Of a stretch of 64,000 bases of DNA, positions 52,064-60,318 are shown one piece after another; position 1 is the stretch's first letter, and each line of letters begins with the position of its first letter. The notes beneath the pieces were generated by a model, which was not told the DNA's origin, ran no database searches, and saw only the letters and a list, made by a program, of their open reading frames with translations. The stretch lies in contig NZ_LXKA01000254.1 of NCBI RefSeq assembly GCF_001645125.1, positions 32,268 to 96,267 of the forward strand, in the 5' to 3' direction. Made by a program: the position numbers and the translations under genes. This DNA comes from Paraburkholderia ginsengiterrae (GTDB taxonomy: Bacteria; Pseudomonadota; Gammaproteobacteria; Burkholderiales; Burkholderiaceae).

Positions 52064-53473
52064 ATGCGATGCTATGACGAGATGCGTCATCACGACGATG
52101 CCGTGCGGCCACATTACGCACGCTTTGAGCGGTGGCTGGTGAAGCAGGGTAACGAGGCGATCGCGCGTAAACGCGCGGAAGCCGACCTGCTGTTTCGCCG
52201 GGTCGGTATCACCTTCGCGGTGAACGGCGACCTGTCGGGCACCGAGCGGCTGATTCCATTCGATCTGATTCCGCGCATCATTCCGCGCGGCGAATGGCAG
52301 ACGCTGGAGGCGGGTTTGCGTCAGCGGGTGCAGGCGCTCAATCTGTTTATCCACGACGTCTACCACGATCGCAATATCGTGCGCGCCGGTATCGTGCCGG
52401 CCGAGCAGGTCTATACCAACGCGCAGTACCGGCCCGAAATGCAGGGCGTGAATGTGCCACTCGGTGTTTACGCGCATATCGCTGGTGTCGACGTGGTGCG
52501 CGCGGGCGACGCAGGCGAGTTCTACGTGCTCGAAGACAACCTGCGGGTGCCCTCAGGCGTGTCCTATATGCTCGAAAACCGCAAGATGATGATGCGGCTT
52601 TTCCCCGAGCTGTTCGTGCAGAACCGCATCGCGCCGGTCGCGCATTATCCCGATCTGCTGCTCGACATGCTGCGTTCGGTCGCGCCCGAGGGCGTGGACG
52701 ATCCGGTCGTGGTGGTGCTCACGCCGGGCATGTACAACTCCGCGTATTTCGAGCACACCTTCCTCGCGCAGCAAATGGGCGTGGAGCTGGTGGAAGGCAA
52801 GGATCTATTCGTCGACGACAACTATGTGTTCATGCGCACCACGCAGGGACCGAAGCGCGTCGACGTGATCTACCGTCGTGTGGACGACGATTTTCTCGAT
52901 CCGCTCGCCTTCCGAAACGATTCGGCGCTGGGCGTGCCGGGTCTCCTGACCGCGTATCGCGCCGGACGCGTGGCGCTCGCCAACGCCATGGGCACCGGCA
53001 TCGCCGACGACAAATCGATCTATCCGTACGTGCCGGACATGATCGAGTTTTACCTCGGCGAGAAGCCGATCCTCAATAACGTACCCACGTTCCAGTGCCG
53101 CAAGGCTGACGACCTGGCGTACACGCTCGCGCATTTGCCGGAGCTGGTGGTCAAGGAAGTGCACGGCGCGGGTGGCTACGGCATGCTCGTCGGACCGGCT
53201 TCGACGAAAGCCGAAATCGAATCGTTCCGCGAGCGGTTGATCGCGCGGCCCGCGGGCTATATCGCGCAGCCCACGCTGGCGCTCTCCGCGTGTCCGACGT
53301 TCGTCGAGTCCGGTATTGCGCCGCGCCATATCGACCTGCGGCCATTCGTGCTGTCGGGCAAAACCGTCACGATGGTGGCGGGCGGTCTCACGCGCGTGGC
53401 GTTGCAGGAGGGTTCGCTTGTCGTCAATTCGTCACAGGGAGGCGGGACCAAAGATACCTGGATGGTCGACTGA
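52064..53473 (+). CDS. Circularly permuted ATP-grasp protein (amidoligase locus 2)
   Basis: A 469-residue COG2308-type protein, the stand-alone counterpart of the N-terminal part of the 8273-10960 fusion. Motifs: PFDLIPRIIPRGEW, LNLFIHDVYHDRNI, VLEDNLRVPSGVSYM, GVELVEGKDLFVDDNYVFM, and VPGLLTAYRAGRVALANAMG, with C-terminal QPTLALSACPTF. It is expected to activate a carboxylate with ATP for amide ligation. The ATG at 52064 (MRCYDEM) is the usual family start; a frame 16 codons longer exists. First gene of a four-gene set with alpha-E, transglutaminase and Anbu. Confidence 0.9.
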   Translation: MRCYDEMRHHDDAVRPHYARFERWLVKQGNEAIARKRAEADLLFRRVGITFAVNGDLSGTERLIPFDLIPRIIPRGEWQTLEAGLRQRVQALNLFIHDVYHDRNIVRAGIVPAEQVYTNAQYRPEMQGVNVPLGVYAHIAGVDVVRAGDAGEFYVLEDNLRVPSGVSYMLENRKMMMRLFPELFVQNRIAPVAHYPDLLLDMLRSVAPEGVDDPVVVVLTPGMYNSAYFEHTFLAQQMGVELVEGKDLFVDDNYVFMRTTQGPKRVDVIYRRVDDDFLDPLAFRNDSALGVPGLLTAYRAGRVALANAMGTGIADDKSIYPYVPDMIEFYLGEKPILNNVPTFQCRKADDLAYTLAHLPELVVKEVHGAGGYGMLVGPASTKAEIESFRERLIARPAGYIAQPTLALSACPTFVESGIAPRHIDLRPFVLSGKTVTMVAGGLTRVALQEGSLVVNSSQGGGTKDTWMVD

Positions 53474-53573
53474 CGCGGTTGCCGATGCGGTTGCAGAGGT
53501 CTCACTTGACGCAACCGCCCGCAACCTGGCGCACCGGGGCAGTATGCAGCCTGCCACCGGCGCACACGGATAA

Positions 53574-53589
53574 CCCGCGCGGGCTTTTT
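53574..53589 (+). terminator. Weak terminator-like palindrome inside locus 2
   Basis: CCCGCGCGGG (53574-53583) followed by CTTTTT, in the 163-bp gap between ATP-grasp and alpha-E genes. The stem is only three base pairs around a GCGC loop, so at most it would attenuate transcription. Confidence 0.35.
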
Positions 53590-53636
53590 ACCTTGCCTTC
53601 GACAAGGCCTCGCGTCATCAGATACGGAATGCCGTC

Positions 53637-54587
53637 ATGCTAAGCCGAACCGCCGATCACCTTTTCTGGATGGCCCGCTATATGGAGCGCGCGGAGAACA
53701 CCGCCCGCATGCTCGACATCAACCTGAAGGCGCTGCTGTTGCCGCAGACGCCTGAGCAGGAAGCTCGCGCGCAACGTTCGGTGTTGCGCATCTCCGAACT
53801 CGAAACCGCGTTCGCGCAGCGCTACGACGAACCGACCCGTGAAAACGTGCTCGATTTCATGGTGGCGGATGCGACCAATCCGTCGAGCATTCACTCGTGT
53901 TTGCAGGCCGCGAGAGAAAACGCCCGCGCCGTGCGCGGCACCTTGACGACCGAGTGGTGGGAAACCATCAACGATACGTGGCTCGAGTTCAACGAGCGCA
54001 TCTCGTCCGGCCAGGCCGGGGCCAATCCGGGCGCGCTGTTCGAATGGGTGAAGTTCCGCTCGCATCTCTCGCGCGGCGTGACGATCGGCACCGCGCTGCA
54101 GGACGATGCGTTCTTCTTCACGCAGCTTGGCACCTTTCTGGAGCGGGCCGACAACACCGCGCGGATTCTCGACGTGCGCTTTGCCGACGTCGAACCGAAT
54201 TCGCGCGACGCCGCGCGCCAGCTCGAAGATTTCTACTACTGGACCTCGATTCTGAGTTCGGTGTCGGCGCTGGAGATCTATCGCAAGGTGTATCGCGATG
54301 TCGTCACGCCGGCGCGTGTGGTCGAACTGATGATCCTGAACCAGCAGATGCCGCGTTCGCTGCTGGCGTCGCTCGAAGGTGTCTGCGCGAATCTGGCGAT
54401 GCTGCGCACCTCGGGCTCGAACCAGTGCGAGCGTTTCGCCGGCAAGCTGCGCGCCGAGCTCGTGTACTCCGACATCCGGCAGATTTTCGAAGCCGGCCTG
54501 CACGCCTATCTGACGCAGTTCCTTGCTCGCGTGTTCGAGCTAGGCAATCTGGTTGCGCGTACCTATCTGATGCTGCCAGTCGCCTGA
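53637..54587 (+). CDS. Alpha-E domain protein (DUF403; amidoligase locus 2)
   Basis: A 316-residue all-helical protein beginning MLSRTADHLFWMARYMERAENTARMLD, the signature start of COG2307. It corresponds to the C-terminal part of the 8273-10960 fusion. Later motifs are VTIGTALQDDAFFFTQLGTFLERADNTARILDVR and MLNQQMPRSL-like ILNQQMPRSLL. The biochemical role is unknown; the constant pairing with ATP-grasp suggests it completes or positions that enzyme. Confidence 0.9.
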   Translation: MLSRTADHLFWMARYMERAENTARMLDINLKALLLPQTPEQEARAQRSVLRISELETAFAQRYDEPTRENVLDFMVADATNPSSIHSCLQAARENARAVRGTLTTEWWETINDTWLEFNERISSGQAGANPGALFEWVKFRSHLSRGVTIGTALQDDAFFFTQLGTFLERADNTARILDVRFADVEPNSRDAARQLEDFYYWTSILSSVSALEIYRKVYRDVVTPARVVELMILNQQMPRSLLASLEGVCANLAMLRTSGSNQCERFAGKLRAELVYSDIRQIFEAGLHAYLTQFLARVFELGNLVARTYLMLPVA

Positions 54588-54598
54588 CGGAGTTTCCC

Positions 54599-55426
54599 AT
54601 GTACCTGACGATCCGCCACGACACGTCCTATCGCTACGAAGCGACTGTCCATTATTCAATCCAGCAATTGCGTCTGACGCCCGCAAGCGGTGCGTCCCAG
54701 GTGGTGCGGCGCTGGGGCATCGACGCGCCGGGCAAGCTCGACTCGACCTTCGACGCTTACGGCAACGTGCTGCACACGCTGGTCATCAACAAGCCGCATA
54801 GCGAGATTCGTCTGCAGGTGACCGGCGAGGTCGAGACGATTCCGTTGGTCGACGGTCATTTGCGCGACGGCGTCGGCCCGATTCCGCTCGAGCATTTCAC
54901 CTGCTCGACCCGGCTGACCGAAGCCGACGCGGCGATCCGCGAACTGGCCGCGTCGGTGCCGGCACTGTCGAGTTCGGCCCATCTGATCCAGCTGTCGGAG
55001 CAGATCGTGCAGCGCGTGAAGTACACCTCAGGTGTGACTGAGGTCACCAGCACGGCGGCTCAGGCGCTCGCGCTCGGCAACGGCGTGTGTCAGGATCATG
55101 CGCATCTGATGCTCGCGTGCTGCCGCGCGCGCCGCGTCCCGGCGCGCTATGTGAGCGGCTATATCGAGCCGGGCGAAGGGCGGGCCGAGGGAAGCCCCGC
55201 TGAGGATTCGCACGGCGCGAGCCATGCATGGGTCGACGTGTGGCTGGAGGGCACAGGCTGGATTTCCGTCGACGTCACGCACGCGGCGTTTGCCAGCGAA
55301 ATCTATTGCCGGCTCGCCGTCGCACGGGATTATGAAGCCGCCGCGCCGGTGCGCGGCAGGCGAATCGGCGGGCTGGAGGAGCAGCTGAAAGTGTCGGTGA
55401 CGGTCAGCGCCCAGCTGTCGCAATAG
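54599..55426 (+). CDS. Transglutaminase-like protein (amidoligase locus 2)
   Basis: A 275-residue COG1305-type protein. N-terminal beta domain (IRHDTSYRYEATVHYSIQ), then the core with Cys in GVCQDHAH, His in ASHAWVDVW and Asp in SVDVTHA. It is a paralogue of the protein at 10957-11847. The ATG at 54599 lies 11 bp after the alpha-E stop. No signal peptide, so it acts in the cytoplasm. Expected activity is cleavage or transfer at amide bonds. Confidence 0.9.
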   Translation: MYLTIRHDTSYRYEATVHYSIQQLRLTPASGASQVVRRWGIDAPGKLDSTFDAYGNVLHTLVINKPHSEIRLQVTGEVETIPLVDGHLRDGVGPIPLEHFTCSTRLTEADAAIRELAASVPALSSSAHLIQLSEQIVQRVKYTSGVTEVTSTAAQALALGNGVCQDHAHLMLACCRARRVPARYVSGYIEPGEGRAEGSPAEDSHGASHAWVDVWLEGTGWISVDVTHAAFASEIYCRLAVARDYEAAAPVRGRRIGGLEEQLKVSVTVSAQLSQ

Positions 55427-55576
55427 AGGACGAAGGCGGGCCGCCAGAGGCGCCAGCGAGCGCCAGCCCTCATAACCATTCAGGTTAAGCCCGCAACGGC
55501 CGTCATACAGCGTAGCGGGGCAGGGGCGCCGCATTACAATAGCCCCGTTCAGTCGTTTTTGCGGGACCTTTTCCTT

Positions 55577-56449
55577 ATGACTTACTGTGTCGCGATGTCC
55601 GTCGACGACGGGCTCGTGTTCCTCTCGGACACGCGCACGAATGCCGGCGTCGATCACATCAGCACCGCGCGCAAGATGTCGGTGTTCGAACAGCCGGGCG
55701 AACGCATGCTCGTACTGCTGGGCGCCGGCAATCTGTCGCTCACGCAAGCGGTGCTGCATGAGTTGTCCGAGCCCGCTGATGCTTCCCAGCCCACGCTCTG
55801 GAACGTGCCCACCATGGCCGACGCGGCCCGGGCAATCGGCCGTGCGGTGCGCGCCGTGCATCAGCGCGAGGCGGCGGCCTTGCAGGAATTCGGCGTCGAC
55901 TTCAATTGCAGCTTCATTCTGGGTGGGCAAATCGCCGGCAACCGGACGCGCCTGTTCATGATCTACGCGGCGGGCAACTTCATCGAAGCATCGGCGGTGA
56001 ACCCGTATTTCCAGATCGGCGAGGCCAAGTACGGCAAGCCGATCATCGATCGGGTCCTGACGCCCTCCACGCCGCTTGACGAGGCCGCCAAGTGCGCGTT
56101 GATCTCCATGGATTCGACGCTGCGCTCGAACCTGTCGGTCGGCTTGCCGCTCGATCTGCTGGTCTACGAGAAAGACGCGCTGCGCGTCACGCGCTTCGTC
56201 TCGATCGATCACGACAATACCTACTTCGAGATGATTCACCGCACATGGGGCGAGCGGCTGCGCCAGGTGTTCGGCGAAATTCCGGATCCGGACTGGCGGG
56301 ATTCGCCCGATGTGCCGTTGCTGCAGCGCGAGCGGATGCTGGTGTTGCACCGCGCGCCGGTCGGCGCCGACGGCATCGAGCACGAACTCGACGCGCGGCC
56401 CGCGCAGACGTTGGCGCAGGCGGATAAGGGCAAAGCGCAGCGAAAGTAG
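55577..56449 (+). CDS. Anbu proteasome-like peptidase (amidoligase locus 2)
   Basis: A 290-residue Ntn-hydrolase of the Anbu group, bacterial relatives of proteasome beta subunits and HslV. The start MTYCVAM puts Thr directly after Met, so it becomes Thr1 once Met is removed. SDTRTNAGVD provides the catalytic Asp17, and Lys32 sits where proteasomes have Lys33. The ATG at 55577 is therefore preferred over a start six codons upstream. GAGNLSLTQAVL and SFILGGQIAG are typical. Anbu is known to form open helical or ring assemblies and is found in conserved clusters with transglutaminase, alpha-E and ATP-grasp genes; its substrate is not known. Confidence 0.93.
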   Translation: MTYCVAMSVDDGLVFLSDTRTNAGVDHISTARKMSVFEQPGERMLVLLGAGNLSLTQAVLHELSEPADASQPTLWNVPTMADAARAIGRAVRAVHQREAAALQEFGVDFNCSFILGGQIAGNRTRLFMIYAAGNFIEASAVNPYFQIGEAKYGKPIIDRVLTPSTPLDEAAKCALISMDSTLRSNLSVGLPLDLLVYEKDALRVTRFVSIDHDNTYFEMIHRTWGERLRQVFGEIPDPDWRDSPDVPLLQRERMLVLHRAPVGADGIEHELDARPAQTLAQADKGKAQRK

Positions 56450-56506
56450 TGTGCGTGTGGCGCCGTCCTGGCGGCGCGTTCTAACTTAATCCAGAACCAC
56501 AGGGCG

Positions 56507-56545
56507 AAAAAAAACCAGCCACCGGCTTTCGCCCGTGGCTGGTTT
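56507..56545 (-). terminator. Rho-independent terminator of the porin gene
   Basis: Eleven-bp arms AAACCAGCCAC/GTGGCTGGTTT (56512-56522 and 56535-56545) with an A-run at 56507-56514 that reads as a T-run on the minus strand. It starts about 36 bp past the porin stop and may also stop transcripts from the Anbu gene. Confidence 0.88.
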
Positions 56546-56581
56546 CAACTGCGTATTGCTTCAGCAGTCGGTCAAGCTCGA

Positions 56582-57766
56582 TTAGAACTTGTGGCGAATG
56601 CCCAGGCTGACGATCTCTTGCGAGCTCGAAGCCGAGTTGTAGCCGTACGAACCGATTGCTGCGCCTGCTGTGACCAGATTGCCGCTTGCGTTACGCTGCT
56701 CGCCGCTGGCGTGCTGATATGCGCCAACCAGGTAGATGTCCGTGCGCTTCGACAGGTTGTAGTCGCCGCCCAGCGAAACCTGGTGGTACGTTGCGCTCGC
56801 GTCGCCGGTAGCCTTCGTGTAGATGTAGCCCACGCCAACCAGGATTGCCGGCGTTGCCTGGTAGCCCAGGTATGCGCCACCGACGTTGTACTTCTGCGTC
56901 GAGGTGAAGCCCGATTGTGCGTCCGGCTTGTACTGTGCGTTGCTGTAACGCAGGTTAGCCGTGAACGGACCCGTTACGTATTGAACAGCAACCGAAGCGA
57001 TGCCGATCGACTTTGCGCCCTGGTATGCCAGGTTAGCGACGTCGCCGCCGTTGACCTGGTTGTCGAACGTGCCGTCCGACGTGCCGCCCCACGTGCTGCG
57101 CGTCGGCGCCGTGCCGTGCGGGTTTTCAGCGCGGAAGTAGCCAGCAGCGACGCTGAACGGACCCGTTGCGTACGTTGCAGCGCCCGACCACGTTTGGCCC
57201 GAACCCGTCGAACCAGCCACGCCGCCGAATGCGTACATGCCTTCGAACTGGAAGCCGCTCCACACCGGCGAGGTGTACTTGACAGCGCTGTTCGTACGCG
57301 AGGAGTTGTCGTTGTTATCGACGTCGCCCGGCGTGGTGAAGGTGGAACCGAAGTAGTTGTCAGCCGTCAGCGGCTGAACCAGGTCGACCAGCGGGTCGTA
57401 CTGACGACCCAGCGTGACCGTACCATACTGATCGTGCTCCAGGCCGACGTAGGCTTGACGGCCGAACATGCGGCCGCCTTGATTCAGCTTGCCGGTGTTG
57501 ACGTCGAAGCCGTTTTCAATCTGGAAAATCGCCTTCAGGCCGCCGCCGAGGTCTTCCGTGCCTTTCAGGCCGAAACGATCACCTTGCAGGTTGCCGGCAA
57601 CCAGGCCAACTTGGTTTGCGTTGTGGCCGCTTGCGTCTTTCGTGTTGTGTGCGTACTGGATCGATTCGTCGATCAAACCGTACAGGGTAACGCTGCTTTG
57701 AGCATGTGCCACGCCAGTGACGCCGAGGAGCGCCAGCGAGAGGGTAGACAGTGCGACTCGTTTCAT
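56582..57766 (-). CDS. Gram-negative general porin (OmpC-like, Burkholderia type)
   Basis: A 394-residue outer-membrane trimeric porin. Signal peptide MKRVALSTLSLALLGVTGVAHA, mature start QSSVTLYGLIDESI, loop motif FGRQAYVGLEHDQYGTVTLGRQYD, and the C-terminal strand SLGIRHKF ending in Phe. The ATG at 57766 has GGAG upstream and is the only start giving a normal signal; a longer frame extends 32 residues. A strong terminator follows. The AT-rich region before it suggests a highly expressed, regulated promoter. Confidence 0.93.
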   Translation of the reverse strand: MKRVALSTLSLALLGVTGVAHAQSSVTLYGLIDESIQYAHNTKDASGHNANQVGLVAGNLQGDRFGLKGTEDLGGGLKAIFQIENGFDVNTGKLNQGGRMFGRQAYVGLEHDQYGTVTLGRQYDPLVDLVQPLTADNYFGSTFTTPGDVDNNDNSSRTNSAVKYTSPVWSGFQFEGMYAFGGVAGSTGSGQTWSGAATYATGPFSVAAGYFRAENPHGTAPTRSTWGGTSDGTFDNQVNGGDVANLAYQGAKSIGIASVAVQYVTGPFTANLRYSNAQYKPDAQSGFTSTQKYNVGGAYLGYQATPAILVGVGYIYTKATGDASATYHQVSLGGDYNLSKRTDIYLVGAYQHASGEQRNASGNLVTAGAAIGSYGYNSASSSQEIVSLGIRHKF

Positions 57767-58185
57767 CCTTTTCTCCACGCAGATGATTAGTTTGTTGTTG
57801 CGGAAAGGAGAATAGCTCAGTGGGTCGGCCTGTAAGAACAGGAAAAAAAAGACTGTCTCCAAAAACTGACAAACCGCGCAAGGCCTTGTATTTAAAGCAC
57901 GTAAACGATTGTTTCTATTTTCGCAATATTTATTCGTTGACTGGTCATTATTGTTGTTTTGTTGACGATGACGGGTTCAGTCCATGCATTTCAGGTACTT
58001 ATTTGAATGGTCGTTGTAATCTAGTCGTCTAGATTACTTGCCTGTTCTGAAGTGAATTCATAAAAATTGAGACGTGTTCCGCTCGCCAGGTGGTCTAGAC
58101 AGGACTTTGGCGTTGTGAGCAGGCGCAACCGGATAAAGCCGGCCGGTGCGGCCGGGATCGAAGATCAGGTTGCAACGTGGTCCCG
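57767..58185. promoter_or_regulatory. AT-rich porin promoter region with a perfect hairpin
   Basis: This 419-bp gap carries the porin upstream region and the 3' flank of the YihY-type gene. Bases about 57840-58070 are clearly AT-richer than the surroundings, as expected of a strong porin promoter. GTAATCTAG-TCGT-CTAGATTAC lies at 58016-58037. No gene is seen. Confidence 0.55.
58016..58037. repeat. Perfect 9-bp inverted repeat in AT-rich gap
   Basis: GTAATCTAG, 4-nt spacer TCGT, then CTAGATTAC. It is fully symmetric over 18 paired bases. It lies about 250 bp upstream of the porin gene and 150 bp beyond the YihY-type stop. There is no T-run, so an operator or an RNA structure is more likely than a simple terminator. 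Confidence 0.6.
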
Positions 58186-59496
58186 CTAGCGGTTCGACTC
58201 GATGTCTACCGCGTTGCGGCGCGCTACGGTTGCCGCGACCAGACCGGCGGCCGCCGCGACGAGCACAGACGTCCACGGATGCCGCTTGACGTAGCGGTCG
58301 GCCGCCACGGCTTTGCGGCCGGCCCCGGCCAGCGTGACGGCGGCGATGCGGGTGGCTTGGGCTTCGGCCATCGCCACGGTACGGCCGACCTCGATCGCGG
58401 TGGCGCGCGCCGACATCTTCGTCCTCGCTTGCGCCGGAATGCCTGCTCCCGCCGGCGCATCGCCGAGCGGGCCGGCCGATGCATCGAGCGCGGCGCTGGC
58501 GTCGCGGATCGCGGCATCCGCATGCGGCTGGCTATCCATAACCAGCGTCGATGCCGCCAGTACCGAAGCAAGCTTGGCGCGGCTGCCCGGCGGCGTGTCT
58601 TCCTGCATGCCCCAGCCGCCGCGCGGATCGTGCATGCGCCCGCGAGCAGCCGAAAATTCCGCGCCGAGCAGCAGGACCGAAGCCGAGAAGTACAGCCACA
58701 TCAGCAGTACGGCGAGCGAACCCGCGGCACCGAACGAGCTGGCCATTCCAGCGTGCGCAATATATAGAGCGAAGAGTTTCTTTCCTGCCGAGAACAGCAC
58801 GGCTGCGACGATCCCGCCAACCAGCGCATCGCGCCAGTGCACGCGGGCGTCGGGCAGAAACTTGAGCAGGCCGGCAAAGGCGAACGCCAGCACCAGCAGA
58901 CCGACACCGAGTTGCAACAGGTTGCCTATCACCACGTAGGGCGAGTTGCCCCACAGCCATTTGCCGATGAAGGTAATGACCGTATCCAGCACCAGCGAGA
59001 CGATCAGCAGGAACGCGACCCCGAGCACCAACCCGAAAGAGATCAGGCGCACCCGCACCAGCGCGAGCACGCTCGACGAGCGCGGGCCGGTATTCGGCCA
59101 GACCATATTGAGTGCGCTGTTGAGCGACGAGAAGGTGGCCGACGCGCCGATCGCCAGCATCGAAAACGAAATGATCGCCGCGACGCCGCCCGCGCTGCCG
59201 CTGTGATGAGCGTTCTCGACGATGGTTTGCACGCCCGCGGCGGCTTGGTCGCCGAGCAGTCCATGAATGTGCGTGAACAGTTCGCCGCGCGCGGCCGCGG
59301 CGCCGAAGAACCAGCCCGCCACCGCGATCACCATCACCAGCGTGGGCGCGAGCGAGAACGCCGCATAGAAGGCGATGCTGGCGGCCATGGCCGCGCAGCG
59401 GTTTTCGCCAAACTGCCTGAAGGCGCTGATTGCCCAGCTGGCCTGCTTGCGGGCTGCCTCCTGAAGGTTCGCGGCAGAAAGCGTGTCGATGTCCAT
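58186..59496 (-). CDS. YihY/BrkB-family membrane protein with ElaB/YqjD-like C-terminal tail
   Basis: A 436-residue protein. The N-terminal two thirds are a YihY/BrkB (UPF0761) domain with six hydrophobic segments (CAAMAASIAFYAAFSLAPTLVMV; SFSMLAIGASATFSSL; LLMWLYFSASVLLLGAEF). From about 370, an amphipathic Ala-rich helix leads into VKRHPWTSVLVAAAAGLVAATVARR, which looks like the C-terminal membrane anchor of ElaB/YqjD (DUF883) ribosome-associated proteins. The ATG at 59496 is family-like; a longer frame adds an Arg-rich stretch. The function is unknown for both parts. Confidence 0.85.
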   Translation of the reverse strand: MDIDTLSAANLQEAARKQASWAISAFRQFGENRCAAMAASIAFYAAFSLAPTLVMVIAVAGWFFGAAAARGELFTHIHGLLGDQAAAGVQTIVENAHHSGSAGGVAAIISFSMLAIGASATFSSLNSALNMVWPNTGPRSSSVLALVRVRLISFGLVLGVAFLLIVSLVLDTVITFIGKWLWGNSPYVVIGNLLQLGVGLLVLAFAFAGLLKFLPDARVHWRDALVGGIVAAVLFSAGKKLFALYIAHAGMASSFGAAGSLAVLLMWLYFSASVLLLGAEFSAARGRMHDPRGGWGMQEDTPPGSRAKLASVLAASTLVMDSQPHADAAIRDASAALDASAGPLGDAPAGAGIPAQARTKMSARATAIEVGRTVAMAEAQATRIAAVTLAGAGRKAVAADRYVKRHPWTSVLVAAAAGLVAATVARRNAVDIESNR

Positions 59497-59712
59497 GGTC
59501 GTGTTTCCCAATGGGGGCGGGCGCCGTGCGGCCAATGCGATGCGCGTCGTGCGAGCCCTTCGAGCCGGCCTCGCCACGTTCCTCGCATGCATGCCTTCCG
59601 CAAGCGGGGTGCCTGTCACTATAACAAGCGCGGCTCGTGTACGCGCCGGCCAAGCGTCGAGCGCGCGAGGTGCCGTTAGAATGCCGATGGACTCTCAAAC
59701 TCCTGGCTCACT

Positions 59713-60255
59713 ATGCACTCGCACGAACTTGTACAGCAGTTGGACGTCTTGCCGGCGGATCAATGGGGCGCGCACCTACCTGCGCATGTCGTCGCGCAAT
59801 TGCCGGTGCGCGGCGTGACGGTGTTCTCCGTCGCCGACGACGCTTCGGACACCGTCGAATTCAGCGCGCGCTATGGCTTCGGTCTGGAAGACTGCGCGAA
59901 CACCATCGTGATCCGCTACAAGAAAGACGGCGCCGAGCACTACGCGGCGCTCGTCTCGCTGGGGTCGCTGCGGCTCGACATCAACGGAGCGGTGAAGGCT
60001 GCGCTGGGCGCGCAGCGGCTGTCGTTCGCCAAGCGCGAGGCGGCGGTCGAGCACAGCGGGATGGAGTTTGGCGGTATCACGGCTTTCGGTTTGCCCGACG
60101 ACTGGCGCATTCTTATCGACGCGGCCGTGATGGAACGCGCCCAGATCGTGATGGGCGCGGGTGTGCGGGCGGCCAAGCTGTTGCTGGCGCCCGACGTGTT
60201 GCGGCAGTGGCCGCGTTGTGAAATTGCCGCCCTCACACTGCCGGCTGTCCAATAG
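59713..60255 (+). CDS. YbaK/EbsC-like aminoacyl-tRNA deacylase domain protein
   Basis: A 180-residue protein with the YbaK fold: NTIVIRYKKDGAEHYAALVSLGSLRLDINGAVK, LSFAKREAAVEHSGMEFGGITAFGLPD and IVMGAGVRAAKLLLAP. The Lys of YKKDG corresponds to the catalytic/binding Lys of the family. Members hydrolyse mischarged tRNAs such as Cys-tRNA(Pro) or Ala-tRNA(Pro); the target here is not certain. A 216-bp gap separates it from the divergent YihY gene. Confidence 0.85.
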   Translation: MHSHELVQQLDVLPADQWGAHLPAHVVAQLPVRGVTVFSVADDASDTVEFSARYGFGLEDCANTIVIRYKKDGAEHYAALVSLGSLRLDINGAVKAALGAQRLSFAKREAAVEHSGMEFGGITAFGLPDDWRILIDAAVMERAQIVMGAGVRAAKLLLAPDVLRQWPRCEIAALTLPAVQ

Positions 60256-60273
60256 CCGGTAACGTTCGACGAA

Positions 60274-60300
60274 GCGCGGCGGACGGCAAGTCCGCCGCGC
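60274..60300. terminator. Bidirectional hairpin between convergent genes
   Basis: Perfect 11-bp arms GCGCGGCGGAC/GTCCGCCGCGC with a 5-nt loop, between the ends of the YbaK-like and SYLF lipoprotein genes. It has no long T-run. Confidence 0.65.
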
Positions 60301-60318
60301 GGCAATGAGCGCGTTCGC

